DNA from: Humulus lupulus | Lineage: Eukaryota > Streptophyta > Magnoliopsida > Rosales > Cannabaceae | Direction of reading: 5' to 3' | DNA: 64,000 nucleotides | Assembly (NCBI RefSeq): GCF_963169125.1 | Contig: NC_084793.1 | Location: 213,554,652 to 213,618,651, forward strand | Part shown: piece by piece, positions 34,027 to 46,875 of the stretch | How positions within the stretch are numbered: the stretch's first letter is position 1 | Layout: each line of letters starts with the position of its first letter | Notes under the pieces: generated by a model | Told to the model about the DNA's origin: nothing | The model's database searches: none | The model's input: only the letters and a program-made list of their open reading frames with translations | Translations under genes and position numbers: made by a program

Positions 34027-34362
34027 GATATTACTGTAGCTCAGTTTGCATAATAGTTCAACAAGCTGGCTAAGTTTGCTGGAAATTTAGTGGCCAACGA
34101 GGAAGCTAAGGTTGATAAGTTCATGAGAGGGCTCAAGACAATGATTGCCAGAGATGTAGAAATGGCTAGTACCGAGAGGATCACTTATGCTCATGCATTG
34201 AAGTGTGCACTAAAAGCAGAAAAAATGGAGGACAGAATTTTGAAAGATAGTACGGCGAGAAGGGAAGCTCGCAAACCTAATCATCAGAATAATGACCACA
34301 AAAGGAAGACCCCCAAAGGTTTGGGAAACAATAGTCAACCCGAGAAGAGGACCAAAGTCTGA
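34027..34362 (+). pseudogene. Gypsy B gag, second part
   Basis: It continues the capsid domain: DITVAQFA, two stops, FNKLAKFAGNLVANEEAKV, then FMRGLKTMIARDVEMA and a lysine-rich linker (RREARKPNHQNNDHKRK). It ends at a stop at 34360-34362, after which the zinc-knuckle region is found in another frame, showing a frameshift between 34362 and 34412. Confidence 0.85.
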
Positions 34363-34411
34363 ATTCCAGAATCGACCAACTCAGTCCAGGTCAACGAAAT
34401 AGTATCCGTGT

Positions 34412-37400
34412 TGCAATAAGTGCAACAGGAATCACCCGGGGGAGTGCAGAGATCTCACTAGAAGCTACTATAATTGTGGACATGAGGGCCACTACAAGGA
34501 AGATTGCCCCAAAGTCAAGGCGATTAAGGAAGGCGAGCCTAAGTAGGATGACAAGTTTGCAACGGAAAGGGTCTTCGCGCTGACTCAGAAGGAAGCTAAA
34601 GCCAGTACCTCAATGGTCACAGGTCAGATTCCTATAGCCAACCTCTTATGCAACGTGTTAGTTGATTTGGGTGTTACCCATTCTTTTATATCAATGTGCA
34701 TGATAGAGAAAATAGGAAAAGCTATAGAGGTATTTCTGATAGGCTTTAGTACGATGTTGCCATCTGGAGAGACGATGACGTCTAGAAGATGGGTACGTGC
34801 GGTGCTAATGACTATAGATGGACAAGAACTCTACGCTGACTTGATTGAGCTGGCTATGCATGAGTATGACGTGATACTTGGAATGAATTGGATTTCCAAG
34901 TATAGTGCAAACATAGATTGTAGAAAGAAGATCGTAGTGTTCCAACTGGAAGGGGGAGAGAAGTTCGTGTTCAAGGGATAAAGTACGGGACCCAAAACTC
35001 CAATCATCTCAGCACTCAAGGCAAAGAGGATGATGGGAAAGGGGTGCTAAGCATTCCTGGCTAGTATAGTGGACAAAACTAAGAACACGCCATAACGTTT
35101 TGAGAACGTTAAAGTGGTGCGTGAATACCCTGAGGTGTTCCTAGAAGATCTACCAGGTTTACCCCTGGATCGAGAGATCGAGTTCGTGATTGAGTTAGCA
35201 CCAGAAACAACCCCTATTTTGAAAGCACCGTATAGGATGGCACCTTCAAAATTGAAGGAGTTGAAGGAACAACTACAAGAGTTGCTTGAGAAGGGATTCA
35301 TTAGACCAAGTTACTCGCCATGGGGAGCTCCGATGCTATTCGTCAAGAAGAAGGATAGATCGATACGGATGTGCATTGACTATAGGGAGCTGAACAAGGT
35401 GACGATAAAGAACAAATATCCGTTACCTAGAATAGACAATTTGTTTGACCAATTACAAGGGGCAGTGGTATTCTCTAAAATAGATTTGAGATTGGGATAT
35501 CATTAGCTTAAGATCAAGGAAAGTGATATACCTAAAACTGATTGTAGGAATCAGTATGGACATTATGAGTTTTTAGTAATGTCATTCGATATAACAAACA
35601 CCCCTGCGACATTCATGGATTTAATAATTAGGGTGTTCAAAGAATATTTGGACAAGTTTGTAATCGTCTTTATTGATGATATTTTGATCTATTCAAGGAC
35701 AAAGGAGGAGCATGAGGATCATTTGAGAAAGACGCTCTAGAGGCTCAAAGAACAACAGTTATATGCCAAGCTAAAGAAGTGTGAGTTTTGGGTAGAGGAA
35801 GTGGCATTTCTAGGCCACATAGTAACCAAGAACAGAGTGGTAGTGGACCTAGTTCAGATTGAGGCTGTCAAGGATTGGCCAAAACCTAAGAATGCCACTG
35901 ATGTAAGAAGTTTTCTTAGTCTAGCAGACTATTACAGGAGATTCGTGGTAGGATTCTCCAAATTGGCAACACCACTAACAAAACTTACTCGCAAACAAAA
36001 AAAGTTCGTGTGGACTGATAAATGCAAACAAAGTTTTCAAGAGCTAAGGGAAAGATTAATTACTGCTCCAGTGTTGTGTGTACCAAAAAGTGACGAAAAG
36101 TTCTTGGTATACTATGACGCGTCCAATATGGGGTTGGGATGTGTACTAATGCAAGCCAGAAAAGTGATGGCTTATGCATCCAGACAACTAAAAGATTATG
36201 AATAGAGATACCCAACACACGACTTGTAGTTGGCTGCTGTGGTTTTTTCCTTGAAAATATGGAGACATTATCTCTACGGAGACAAATGTGAAATATACAC
36301 GGATCACAAAAGCCTTAAGTACTTCTTCACTTAGAAGGAGTTGAACATGAGGCAAAGGAGGTGGCTCAATCTCGTTAAAGATTGTGATTGTAAGATATTA
36401 TATCATCCCAGAAAGGCTAACATGGTGGTCGATGACTTAAGCAGGCGAAGTCATGGCACCGTTGTAGCTCTAGGGTTGGTGGAAGCATCATTACATACAA
36501 TGATAGTGAGAGCCGGGATAGAGATAGTTACAGGTGGGCTAGCCAATCTCACGTTGCAATCATATTTCTTGGAAGAGATTAAAGAAAAGTGAAAATTGGA
36601 TAACAATCTGATTAAACAAGAAGCTTTGTTACAAGAAGATAAGAGTGGAAACTTCACAATGTCAGAATGCTAGATATTAAGGTATAAGGGCAGGGTTTGT
36701 GTGCCTAGTGAGTAGGAGATCAAGGATAAGATTCTTGAAGACGCGCACACAATGCCTTATTCATTGGATCTAGGTGCAACAAAGATGTACCAAAATCTTA
36801 AGTCCATGTATTGGTGGCCGGGAATGAAGAGGGACATAGCCGAGTACTAGCCAAAAGCTTGGCCTGTCAACAAGTGAAAGCAGAACACCAAAGATCTGGT
36901 GGGTTACTACAACTGCTACCAATACCAGTATGGAAATGGGAAGAGATCACTATAGACTTCGTGAATGGCTTACCAGTGACTACAGAGCGTCACGATGCAC
37001 TTTGGGTGGTAGTGGACCACCTTACAAAGTGAGCTCATTTTATTCCGGTGAAAATGATGTACACTATGGATCAATTTGCAAGGCTATACATGAAAGAGAT
37101 AATCAGACTCCATGAAGTATCAGTATCTATAGTTTAATACAGAGATCCGAGGGTTACACCAGGTTTCTAGAAAAGCTTGCAAGAGGCAATGGGTATGAAG
37201 TTGAAGTTCAGCACAACCTTTCACCGCAAACTGATGGACAGTCAGAAAGAACCATCCAGATACTGGAAGATATGTTGCGAGCATGTGCCTTAGAATTCAA
37301 AGGTTTTTGGAAGGAGTACTTGAACTGCATGAAATTTGCGTACAACAATAGTTACCAAACAACCATCGGGATAGCCCCATACGAGATGCTTTATGGCAGG

Positions 37401-38002
37401 AAGTGTCGCTCTCCCTTACATTGGGATGAGATAGGAGAGAGGCGACTAGCTGGGCCAGAACTGGTGCTTGAGGCTACAGGTGCTATAGAAAGGATAAGGA
37501 AACATATGCGCTCACAACTCAAAGTAGACAACAAAGCTATGCCAATGCCAAAAGGCAGGACATCGAGTTCGAGGTGGGAGACAAAGTTTTCTTGAAAGTC
37601 TTGACAACAAAAGGTGTCAAGAGGTTTGGGAAAAAAGGGAAATTAAGCCCCAGATATGCAGGTCCTTTTGAGATTCTTGAGAGGATAGGACCAGTGGCTT
37701 ACCTCTTAGCTCTACCTCCCGCATTGGCCAGTACCCACAATGTGTTTCATGTTTCCATGCTCAGAAAATATGTGTCCAATCAGTCCCACGTGCTTAGTTA
37801 TGAACCGCTAGAGCAACAACCGGACTTAAGTTATGAAGTTAATCCAGTTAAAATACTGGAACGAGGAATCAAGGAATTGAGAACTAAAAAGATACCCATA
37901 ATTAAAGTCTTGTGGAGCAACAGTGCGGTCAAAGAGGCTACTTGGGAGGTGGAGGATGACATGCGTGAGAAGTATCCTGAGATATTTGAGTAAGTAAATT
38001 TC
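34412..38002 (+). pseudogene. Gypsy B zinc knuckle and pol (chromovirus, Tekay-like)
   Basis: Order: CNKCNRNHPGEC and a damaged second knuckle (first C now Y, near 34470). Next is the protease, with LVDLGVTHSF in place of the D-S/T-G triad (34655 region, catalytic triad changed). RT follows: [36 protein letters not shown] and FIDDILIYS. Then RNase H ([25 protein letters not shown]); a broken integrase ([25 protein letters not shown]); a GPF block; and a C-terminal chromodomain (IKVLWSNSAVKEATWEVEDD, to the stop at 37991-37993). Many stops and several frameshifts. Several stops sit at H-TAG-LK, E-TAG-RY and T-TAG-KE, where the related pol at 60385-63864 has Q. Chromodomains direct insertion to particular chromatin. 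Confidence 0.93.
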
Positions 38003-38019
38003 GAGGACGAAATTATTTT

Positions 38020-38032
38020 AAGGAGGGAAGGG
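38020..38032 (+). other. Polypurine tract of gypsy B
   Basis: AAGGAGGGAAGGG lies directly before TGTAATAACCC. The preceding TTTCGAGGACGAAATT is shared with the other chromovirus here (60404-60425, reverse). Confidence 0.88.
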
Positions 38033-38389
38033 TGTAATAACCCAATTTTATTTTACTTTTTTAATTCTATTTATTTTATGTAAAATTATGGTGAATTATT
38101 TTATTTTAAGGGTAAAAGAAAAGATTAAAATAATAATTTGTGAATATTATTTTTAATTAAGGAAATATGAGTTGATCGCTTTGGGAACTTAGATGTGAAA
38201 TAAATATAAAGTGGGAAATATTTATTTACTAAAGACCCTAGAATAATCTTAGAATTTTAATTTGTGTCACAAGAAAATTTTGAACATTTTTTTTTAAAGA
38301 ATTTTAGTATATGTTTTTATGTGTTTGGATCCACATAAAATCATAGAGTCATTTTATACTATGATTTTGTAACTATTTCACTAAGAGTC

Positions 38390-38397
38390 TATAAATA
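38390..38397 (+). promoter_or_regulatory. TATA box of gypsy B LTR
   Basis: AGTCTATAAATAATTC about 360 bases into the LTR, before an untranslated-leader-like region. Confidence 0.5.
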
Positions 38398-39354
38398 ATT
38401 CAAGTGAAATTTTATGGAATTAAAGTCATGATTTTATGTTGAAAGGACTCACGTAAAATCATAGACATAAGTTTAAACCAAAGTTGGATTATTTAGTGCT
38501 TAGACCATAGTTTATATTTAAGTATTTTAAGCTATGGTTTTAATGCATTATTTTGGGTAAAATGCAAAGAGGGTTTTGGCTGGGCATAAAGTCTAGTTAG
38601 CAAGAAGTTGAGTCAAGGATAGGGATGAGGTACCCTCACATGTGACTTTTTAGCACATGTATTTTAGTTTTGTTTCTCACTCAAGTTACCACACACACAC
38701 ACACTTTGTGGGAAACATAATTTGAATGGTCATGGGAAGTTATTAGGGATTGGATGAGATGGAGTTAGAGCCATTTTTTTCTTTCTCATTAGCATCAGAC
38801 ATATTCAACTTGGGAGAGAGATTGAGAGAGAGAAGAAGAAGAACACTTGGTGTTCTTGAAGTGCATCGTACGTTCGGGTCCAAGGAAAAGGGAGCAAGGT
38901 GAGTGATTTCTTTGGGTTTTCCATTGATTTATAGACCTTGAACACGTTCATAAAGTCCCTTAATCCCTTGTAGAAGAAAGCAAAGGAAAGGAGAGTGTTC
39001 TTGGAAATTTCGGTACAAGAACGGTCCGAAAAAAGAGAGTAAGTACGAGTCTACTTCACCTTGGTTTTTCTCTTAGATTTTGAGTACGAAACTCATGTGG
39101 AATGGTTTGGTTGTGTTCATAGCATTGTGGGATAAATTTAGGAGAAAAAGAAACCACAAGGAACCAGCCACAATAAGAGGTACACATCCGTACATTTCCT
39201 TCCTAGTTTTACAGTGCCATTTTGTCATTTTCGTTTAGACTTGGTTAAAAATTATGGGCTGTTTTGTATGGTTTAAATCAGTATTTTGGGACTAGAAACA
39301 TACATTAATGGGTTAAGGATAGTTTAATATGTGTGATCTCGAGGTTTGAGATGT

Positions 39355-39670
39355 GTTGGTGGTGGTTAAAGGTTGGAAGTGATGGCTGACTGTGAGTGAA
39401 ACCACTTTGAGTGGTCACGTGTGGAGGCCGGTGGTGGTGAGGGTGGTGGTAGTGGTGGCTGAAGTGATGATCATGGTGGTGTAAGGGGTGAAATCGTGGC
39501 TGCTATGGTAAGGGATCTTGGGTCCAAGCAACGTTTGGGTGGCCATGGTGGCCGGTCGTGCGTGGGGGATGCCACTTTGAGTGGGCATGCGTGGAGGCCG
39601 GTGGTGGTGGTGGTGATGGTGGTGGTTGTGGTGGCCGAGAGGATGGTCAAGGAGGTGTAGGGGGGGGGGG
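39355..39670. repeat. GGTGGT-rich imperfect duplication in gypsy B LTR
   Basis: Two units about 175 bases apart share CCACTTTGAGTGG (itself a hairpin), then GTGGAGGCCGGTGGTGG. The block ends in a run of at least 10 G (39660-39671) shortly before the family C insertion. Confidence 0.75.
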
Positions 39671-39681
39671 GTGAAGTCATG

Positions 39682-41827
39682 TGTAACGACCCAAATTCAC
39701 TAATAAGGCTTAAGGGCCTTGATTAGTGTGCCGGGAGGGCATGACGGGAATTATGTGTGATTTTTTATGATTAAGATGCATGATTATGATTTAAGCATGT
39801 TATATGATTATGTGAATTATGTTATGTGAAAATTATGATGTGTGAATTGTACCACGTGGGCGCTGTGATACCAGTGTGATGCACGTGCCGAGACGGTCCT
39901 AGAAAGCTAGATAGTGGTAGCTGGTAATTTGGTAACCTGCGTAACTGTTAGTAACCATAGAGAGTAACAGGTTTTATGGGGAAAGTGGTAGAATTGCAAA
40001 GCTGGTGAAAAGACAGGTATGGCCTTGAGGTTTAGTTAGGAAAGGGTATTAGTGGAAGGGTAGAATAGTCATTTGGTAGGATAAATGATCATTAGCTGAA
40101 GGGAAAATATCATATACGTATAACATTTGGAGAAATGAGTTTATGCTGAAATTGGGGACCTAGAGGAAGAGCAAACCTAAGAAGAAGAAGGGAGAAGCTG
40201 AATTTAGTTTTGGAAGAAGAATTTAAGGGTGATTGAAGTTGTCAAGCAAGATTAGATCAAGAATACTCAGAGGTAAGATTTTGACTATGATATATCTAAG
40301 TTTTAAGTCTGAAATTTTAGATAATGAATGTGAATTGAGGCAAGTTGGTGGCTGGTTTTATGTGAATTCAGAATTGGGGAAATTAAGGGGGAAGGAGGTT
40401 TAGAGCTGGAGGTTGGACTCACCACTCAAGGTAAGGTTTCTGTGTGATTATTAGGCTTGTTTCTGTTAAGGTTTAGGGAGTTTGGAGTGTGGTTTGTGTT
40501 TGAGTTCAGGTTGTTCTTAATTTTCTGGTTTGAGTTGTTAAGTATGAAATTCAAGAGTGAATTTTAGGATTGAAGGTGTGAGTGAGCTTGGGCATGATGT
40601 TTTTGGGTTGTTGTGAGGTTTATTAAGGGTTTAGAGTTGGTTTTGGGACTTAGGATGGAGTTTGGGGTGATTTGGAGAGGTTGAAGCTCGGGAAAACGCG
40701 AAGGAAAAACCCAGAATTCTGGGCTGCGAAGGCGTGCCGCGGCACGGGTTTTGTGTGCCGCGGCATGGAGTCCCTGACTGATGGGTGCCGCGGCACAAGA
40801 AAGTGGTGCCGCGGCACAAGGCCAATTTCAGAGTGTCACTTTTGGCAATTTTTGGCCTTTGCTCCGGGGGTTCGGGGGATGTCTCCGGGGTATTGTTCTA
40901 AGGTTTTGGGGGTTCCGAGAGTGTGGGTTAGGTTCCGGGAAGGTAGTCTTGGATTGGTTAATGACAAAGAATATTATATTTGTGTTGTGATTAGGACTTT
41001 GGAGAGGCTCGGAGTAGAGGACCGTGCTTGTGGCTACGTGGCATCGGAAACCAGTGAATTGAAAGGTAAGAAAACTGCACCCGAATGTATGATTGTGATG
41101 GGACTAAGTGCTCCCGAGAGTTGTATTGTGTCATCGTTGGTATTATGCCAAGGGACACGTATAAGCGGTCTAAGAGTACCGTTCATGATTTTAGCGCACG
41201 GGGCGCGAATTGGTCATTGGAAGCCAGAAACAATAGGTTAACAGAGGGAGCAGCCTGTGAGCGCTAGCCCTGGTTAACATCTGTGTTTTATGTATTTTGA
41301 GCTGAGATGCTTAGTATGTGGTATACTTGAATGATGATATATTTGAATTTATGAGATGCTATATGAGTAATTGACTTGATTGCTAGTTGTTCATGCTCTG
41401 TTATTGCTGTGTTTTCTTGCTGGGCCTTAGCTCACGGGTGCCTCGTGGTGCAGGTAAGGGCAAGGGCAAGCTGGACCAGGCCTGAGGTGGAGAGCTCCGA
41501 GGTGAAATGTACATAGCCAGCCGTTCGATCACCATGGTCGAGGAGTGTGTCAGGACAGAGATTACCTAACTGCTCATTTTGCCTTAGTATGGCTGTTAAT
41601 GTACTTAAACTTTGTAACTTTTGTAAATGGCTTTTAAACTGTCATTTTTGGGATCCCATGTACATAAACAATGTTTAGTAATGAGAATATAACTTTTGAG
41701 GCCAAAACGCTTTTAACCCTAGAACCTCTACTGTTTCAGAACACGTTTTTACTTTTATGACTTGATTAGCAAGTCCGGCACTTTATAAACACACAGTGTA
41801 GCGGTCTTGGCTATCCAGGGCGTTACA
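39682..41827 (+). mobile_element. Family C solo LTR C1
   Basis: TGTAACGACCCAAATTC...CAGGGCGTTACA, flanked by TCATG (39677-39681 and 41828-41832). It is 2146 bases and aligns with 50018-52294 end to end. It contains four GTGCCGCGGCAC palindromes (40734-40817) and the motif CTTGCTGGGCCTTAGCTCAC (41416-41435) followed by GTGCAG/GTAAGG. Long apparent frames in 40672-41241 are not conserved in C2 and are not taken as genes. Confidence 0.94.
40734..40817. repeat. Four GTGCCGCGGCAC palindromes in LTR C1
   Basis: Copies at 40734, 40755 (last base changed), 40785 and 40806. C2 has GGCCGCGGCTC-type words in the same LTR area (51053-51235), and the minus relic C' has related GCGGCC words at 48450-48600. 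Confidence 0.9.
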
Positions 41828-41832
41828 TCATG

Positions 41833-43260
41833 GCTTCCATGGTGATAATCCATAGAGCCGAGAAAGGTTCGGGGGAGAAAGGCCATATATGTGTGAGGGT
41901 GATGACCAATTGGATTGTCACGTGCATGTGAGTGCATGTATTCAACCGGTTACTGATGGAAACTGATTAGTAACCAAAGGGACCAAAAATGGTAGTCGGT
42001 CCCCAAACTTTTGAATTTTGTCGCAGGGCTCGGGATTAGGTACCCCAAAGTCTAAGACCTGATTTTTAAGAGTTGGGATTAGAAAATTTATCTAAGTAAT
42101 ATCCAAGTTTAATAATTTATGAGCAAGGCTCGGAAATTATTACTTAAGCTTCAAGAAAATTCGAGGCTCAGGATTTAGTTCCAAAGTTTAGATTTTATGG
42201 CTTAGAACCTATGAAATGTTTTCAAGGACTTAGAAAATATTTTAGGACGTACAATATTACTTCTTTTAAGCCTTAAGATCAAGAAGTGGGCTCATGGCTC
42301 GTGATTTGGACTCGGGTATCGAAAAATGGAATTTTAAGATATAATTGAAGTCTTGACTTGAAATTTCGGGCGTAGTCTAGGATAAAATTATTATTGGAAA
42401 TAATAATTTTCTAAGTTGAGTTCGGGATTTTGAGAAGGGTATTATGGTCATTTTACCCCAAGGGCTCGGGTTAGGCGAGGGTTTAGAATTCCAGTTTTTT
42501 TATTTTAAATTCCCTTAAATATATTTAAAATCTTAGTAAAGCATAAACTAAGGAATATTGTCCCAATATGATTACAGGGTCTAAACGCGATCGGAAATAC
42601 TCACAAGGACATAATTCACAAAAGCTAAGGACAAGAGGTAAGGAAATATAAACCAAGAGTAACTTAGCTTGTTGTGATTTTTAGTGAATTTTTGCATGTT
42701 TGTATACTGCCAGTTAAATTCTAGTTGCTATATATATATGATTATATGGCTGAATGTGCATAGTAGACCCATTTGACGAGGCTGAATGTACTTAGTTCAG
42801 AAAAGTTATCGTGAATGCGATATGTGAGATATTTGTGTTTACCAAGGGAAACCTTGTGAGGGTGGGTCCCATAAAACAATACATTGGGGTTAGCCACCAA
42901 GCCGATAAAGTCATCGTGTTTTAGCAGAGTGTACCCCTTTGGTACAGGAGGTTAGTATTCTCTAGGCCGCAGAGGCCACATGGGGATGATGACCCCATAG
43001 ATAACTCGATGGGCTAGTTATATGTTCTTAGTATGTTACACAATACGTTGACTTACATGAATGTTCTGGACGTGTTGCTCAGTTTACAGTTTCTAGTTGT
43101 GTATTACTGTTAGGCCAAGTTGTTTAGTGACAGAATTATAAGTTGTAGCTAGTTTCCTTACTAAGCGTTGTAGCTCATCAGTTACTTTATGTGTGTAGGT
43201 AAGGGTAAAGCTTAAGGAGCGGTACAATGAGTTGGAGGGGATTCTGTCTAAAGTATGTAT
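41833..43260 (+). mobile_element. Gypsy B 3' LTR, middle part
   Basis: LTR sequence between two nested solo LTRs; non-coding. It has many GGCTCGGGAT/TTAG words (42020-42480), a GTAAGG at 42634 and the shared CTTACTAAGCG...TAGCTCA motif near 43157, followed by GTGTAGGTAAGG. Confidence 0.75.
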
Positions 43261-45335
43261 TGTAGAGTCCCATAATTTACTTAGCTAGTTAGATAGTAGT
43301 AGTAGTAGTAATAGCTAGTATTAGTTATAGTATGTTCATTACTGTGGATTTTGGTTCAAGCCGAGACTTAGTTGGAAACTCCTAGCAATAGTTATGGATT
43401 TTATAAGTTTAACCTATAGTTTAAGAATATTAATTATAAAATAAGGTTTGATTAATATTGCTGGTTATTAATATGATAATTATTATAACATAAGGTTTAG
43501 ATAGAGCCAATAAGAATATGACATTTGTCATGAGCATGGATTATTCCAAAGGTTTGGATAGAACCAATAGGAATATGACACTTGTCATATGTATGATTAT
43601 TAAGAAATTATTATTTTAATGATAAAATAAGGGAAATATAAGACTTAGTCTTCACTAGAATTTGTTAGGAGCTTGACATTTGTCACAATTTTATTTATTT
43701 GTGATTTAGATAATTGAATAGATTTTTCGTAACTTTAGGGTACTGTAAATTCCGACCTATTTTTGACCTAGTTATGTTATGAATTTCGAAAAATAGTATT
43801 TCTAAAAAGTTGTAGATAATTTAATTAGCTTTCTAACGGTATAAATATATTCTAAATCTAAGTCCTACATCTCCAGATATGTTAATTTTACTGTAGGTTA
43901 GTTTAGAGTTACGAGATTTAGAAAGTTAGAAGTTAGGATTCTATTTTAAATTTAAATTTAAATTTGGATTATAATTAGAAGATTTTTATTCCTAGAACTC
44001 TATAAATAGGACCTAGCACCAACCTTTTTCATTCATTCTTCAAGCATTGATCAGAGCCTTCTAGGTGCTAGTGAGACTATAGAGTGATAAACACTTGGGT
44101 TGGGGTTATAAGCTTTGTCATTCTAAGCTTATTAGACACTTGAGAAGTAAGGTTCATAGAGTGTATTTCGGTTTCAAGGTATAGTTCGGTCATAGCAATT
44201 TCAAAGGTATTCCTATTCTTAGTTCCTTTTCTATATTGTTAGTTCTTATAGTTTTTCTCTACTTAATTCCTAACCCAATCTTCTCTATTCTTGGTTAGGC
44301 ATCTAAGTTCTTCGAACTTGAGATTTCTTGTTGGTAAGTATCTTCTCGATGGTTTAGTTCATTCCTCTTCATCTCTTTCTTTTAGAAAACTCACCTCTCT
44401 ATTAATGGTTTTTAGGAGTGTTCCAAAATCCCGACTTTGTTCTCATCATCCCAGTATTTTGGTAAGGAAAATAGGATAGATCTTGTATGTTTGTATGATA
44501 TGTTATGCTATGTTTATGTTATGATAAGTTTATGTTATGATATGTTTATGCTATAATAAGTATATGTACGCTATGTTTTGTAGTCCTTGGGCATATGACT
44601 TGTTTAGATAACAAGCCCCAAGATTATGTTTTTAGTCGCTTGGGCATATGACTTGCTTAGATAGCAAGCCCCAAGATTAGTTTATCATTTTCATGGTTTA
44701 GAGTTATGGTTTACCCTACCTCAGATATTAGACAGGGGACTTAGATGGTTTATCGCATGCCATGTTAATGAGTTAATGGCCATTAATATTGTAGTCCTAT
44801 ATGGTATATGTTCTTATAGCCATATGTTTTATAGTGTATGCTTATGATATATGGTATATGTTTTTATAGTCATATGTTTTATAGTTTATGTTTATGATGT
44901 AGTTTTATGCTTATGATATATGATGTATGTTTTTAATAGGTTTTCCTTGCTGGGCACTAGGCTCATTCCTTTCTTTTTAGTGTGATGCAGGAAAATGAAT
45001 ATGGAAGGCGGAAGGATTCTTGGTAGCTTGGCTTGTGTGTTGAGGATGGATGAAATGTGTGGACTGCGTGTCGATCAAGATGAAGTTATTTATTTTTAGT
45101 CTTTTAAATCATGTTTTTTCCGCATTTAGTTTTGTAAATAATTTTCTTTAGTTTAAAATTATGTTTTATGTTTTAAACAATGGGTACCCATGCCATATTT
45201 TCTATTATTATGTAGTTGATACAATATTTTGAGATTTAATAAAGTTATATTATTTCTTATGTTCCTTTCCCAAAATAGTAGCTATGTATAGTAGATCTAA
45301 TGGTCCAAGGTCTTAGAAATAGTTGGGTCATTACA
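43261..45335 (+). mobile_element. Family D solo LTR D1
   Basis: TGTAGAGTCCC...GGGTCATTACA, with TGTAT (43256-43260) and TGCAT (45336-45340), one mismatch. It is 2075 bases with TATAAATA at 44001 and the motif CTTGCTGGGCACTAGGCTCA at 44946. The reverse copy is at 53331-55225. A repeated ATATGACTTG(T/C)TTAGATA-CAAGCCCCAAGATTA unit lies at 44595-44680. Confidence 0.88.
44001..44008 (+). promoter_or_regulatory. TATA box of LTR D1
   Basis: CTCTATAAATAGGACC, identical in context to the reverse copy at 54471. Confidence 0.65.
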
Positions 45336-45681
45336 TGCATACTATGAAACAACCGACCTGCAGGGTTGCCAGTGTTCTCTTAAGTTTCCGCTAAGTCCAG
45401 TAACAGTTTATAAATTCTATGTTTACTAGTTTATTTAAAGAAGGCCCTATGGCCACAGAAAATTTCTTAAAAGTTACGTTTATTTACGTTTTGTTTTCAA
45501 AACTATGGGATCCCATCCAAACACTGTTTTATTTCCAAGTACTCTAATGTAAGATTTTCTAAATTTTGCTTTAAGTTTATTTAGTTCTTAACGTCCGATT
45601 TTTACCAAAGTTGACCGTAAGGGTCCAGTGGACCCCGGAAAGTCCTAGTTGGGTCTAGTTAAGAAAAGTCGGGTTGTTACA

Positions 45682-46870
45682 ATACTAGCACTCTATATAT
45701 ATATATTCCAGCTTCTTACGTAAATAGCCCATTCAAACATAGGGGACTAACATTATTTGAAACAATGCAAAAATACAGAAACAAACCCGAGGATCTTGAG
45801 TACAACACAACCATTGAACTAGTCTAAAAGGCCATGAGAACAACACCAAAAACAATAAAAGAGAGGGTGGAGTTTCAACCCATCCACACACAAGAACACA
45901 AACTCCATTACAACAAATTCCTAGGTTAGAGGAAAGACAAGAAGTATTAATTAGTAAAGATGTTGGCTACATATTCACCCACCTAATTATATGTATATAA
46001 TTATATGAGTGAACAACTCATATTAGTGTTGCTACCTAGAGTACTTATTAGTTTTAATTTTTTGTTTGTTTTCTTAGTTACATTTTGAAAGTAGGAGTAT
46101 ACAATAATACATCAAAGTACATTTTTTCCTTGAAAAGCAAGTATATCAAAGTAGTATTCTATAGTTGTTAATTTATTTTGTTATGGTTTTTGGTAATTTT
46201 TATCAAATTGATTTTTTAGGGATTTTTTAGTTTAAAAAATGTTGTTTTGTTGTTAGTTTTTAGTTTATGTTAGGTTGATGCAATGTATTGACATTTAGTT
46301 GATTTAGAGTTGCTTTTTTGACAATATATTTGATTAACGCCCAAACATGACTTCCACTAAGCGGTAGCTGTAATATAAATGAGCGGTCGATTCCACAAGG
46401 ATGTAAAGAAGCAAAGAGACAAGTAAAACAGTTAGAAAGTAAGTATGTTAGAACAGTAAAATAATCAATATTTTTGTGGATTTGTATGTTTGAAGGATTA
46501 AAATAAAAAGAAAACAAATAATGAAAAGGCTTGGTTAGGGATCGGGGTTCTACAATATATTTTGGTCACCTATTTACTTTGATAATATGCAAATGTATTT
46601 GAGTAATAAAATTCCTTACTTGAAGTACATGCACATGTTATTGTTATGAGAAACCTAGAATCGACATAATACCGTTGACAATATGCAGTAAAAGACTACT
46701 CACAAAATAACAAATTAAGATATCATGTTAATACTATTGTTATGAGAAATCTCAAATCGACACTATAACATTTTGGCGATAATGTGGTAAATGAATTTTC
46801 ATAAAATAATAAAATTAAGGGATATTTGCGGCAAAACCCCTTATTCTTTTTTATTTGATGCACCAATAAC
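45682..46870. other. Unassigned AT-rich DNA between gypsy B and relic C'
   Basis: No gene seen. 46335-46420 (CGCCCAAACATGACTTCC, AGCGGTCGATTCCACAAGGA) resembles a retrotransposon-type repeat, and two degenerate units about 96 bases apart (46634-46718 and 46730-46818) share TATTGTTATGAGAAA and AATCGACA. The rest (45682-46330) shows nothing I can name. It is the best candidate for older host DNA in the window. Confidence 0.35.
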
Positions 46871-46875
46871 CTCAA

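Larger units (their letters stand above)
38033..45681 (+). mobile_element. Gypsy B 3' LTR, with two nested solo LTRs
   Basis: It starts TGTAATAACCC after the polypurine tract and ends GGGTTGTTACA, nearly its own reverse complement. Without the inserts (39682-41827 and 43261-45335) it is about 3.4 kb, like family A. TATAAATA is at 38390; a GA-rich leader is near 38820-38900. A G/T-rich block with a duplicated CCACTTTGAGTGG...GGAGGCCGGTGGTGGT segment lies at 39395-39660. The shared CTTACTAAGCGTTGTAGCTC motif is at 43157. The right flank is ATACT. The left LTR is not found. Confidence 0.85.

Noticed and set aside
39660..39671. G-run as a possible assembly gap
   Set aside because: It sits naturally at the end of a GGTGGT-rich duplicated block; nothing else suggests a join, although read support would settle it.
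40672..41241. 189-codon frame in LTR C1
   Set aside because: It spans the GTGCCGCGGCAC repeat; the frame is not kept in C2 and has no recognisable domain.
41755..41831. LTR C1 as the end of the gypsy B LTR
   Set aside because: TCATG duplicates on both sides and a second copy with the same ends at 50018-52294 show that it is a separate nested LTR; the B LTR ends at 45681.
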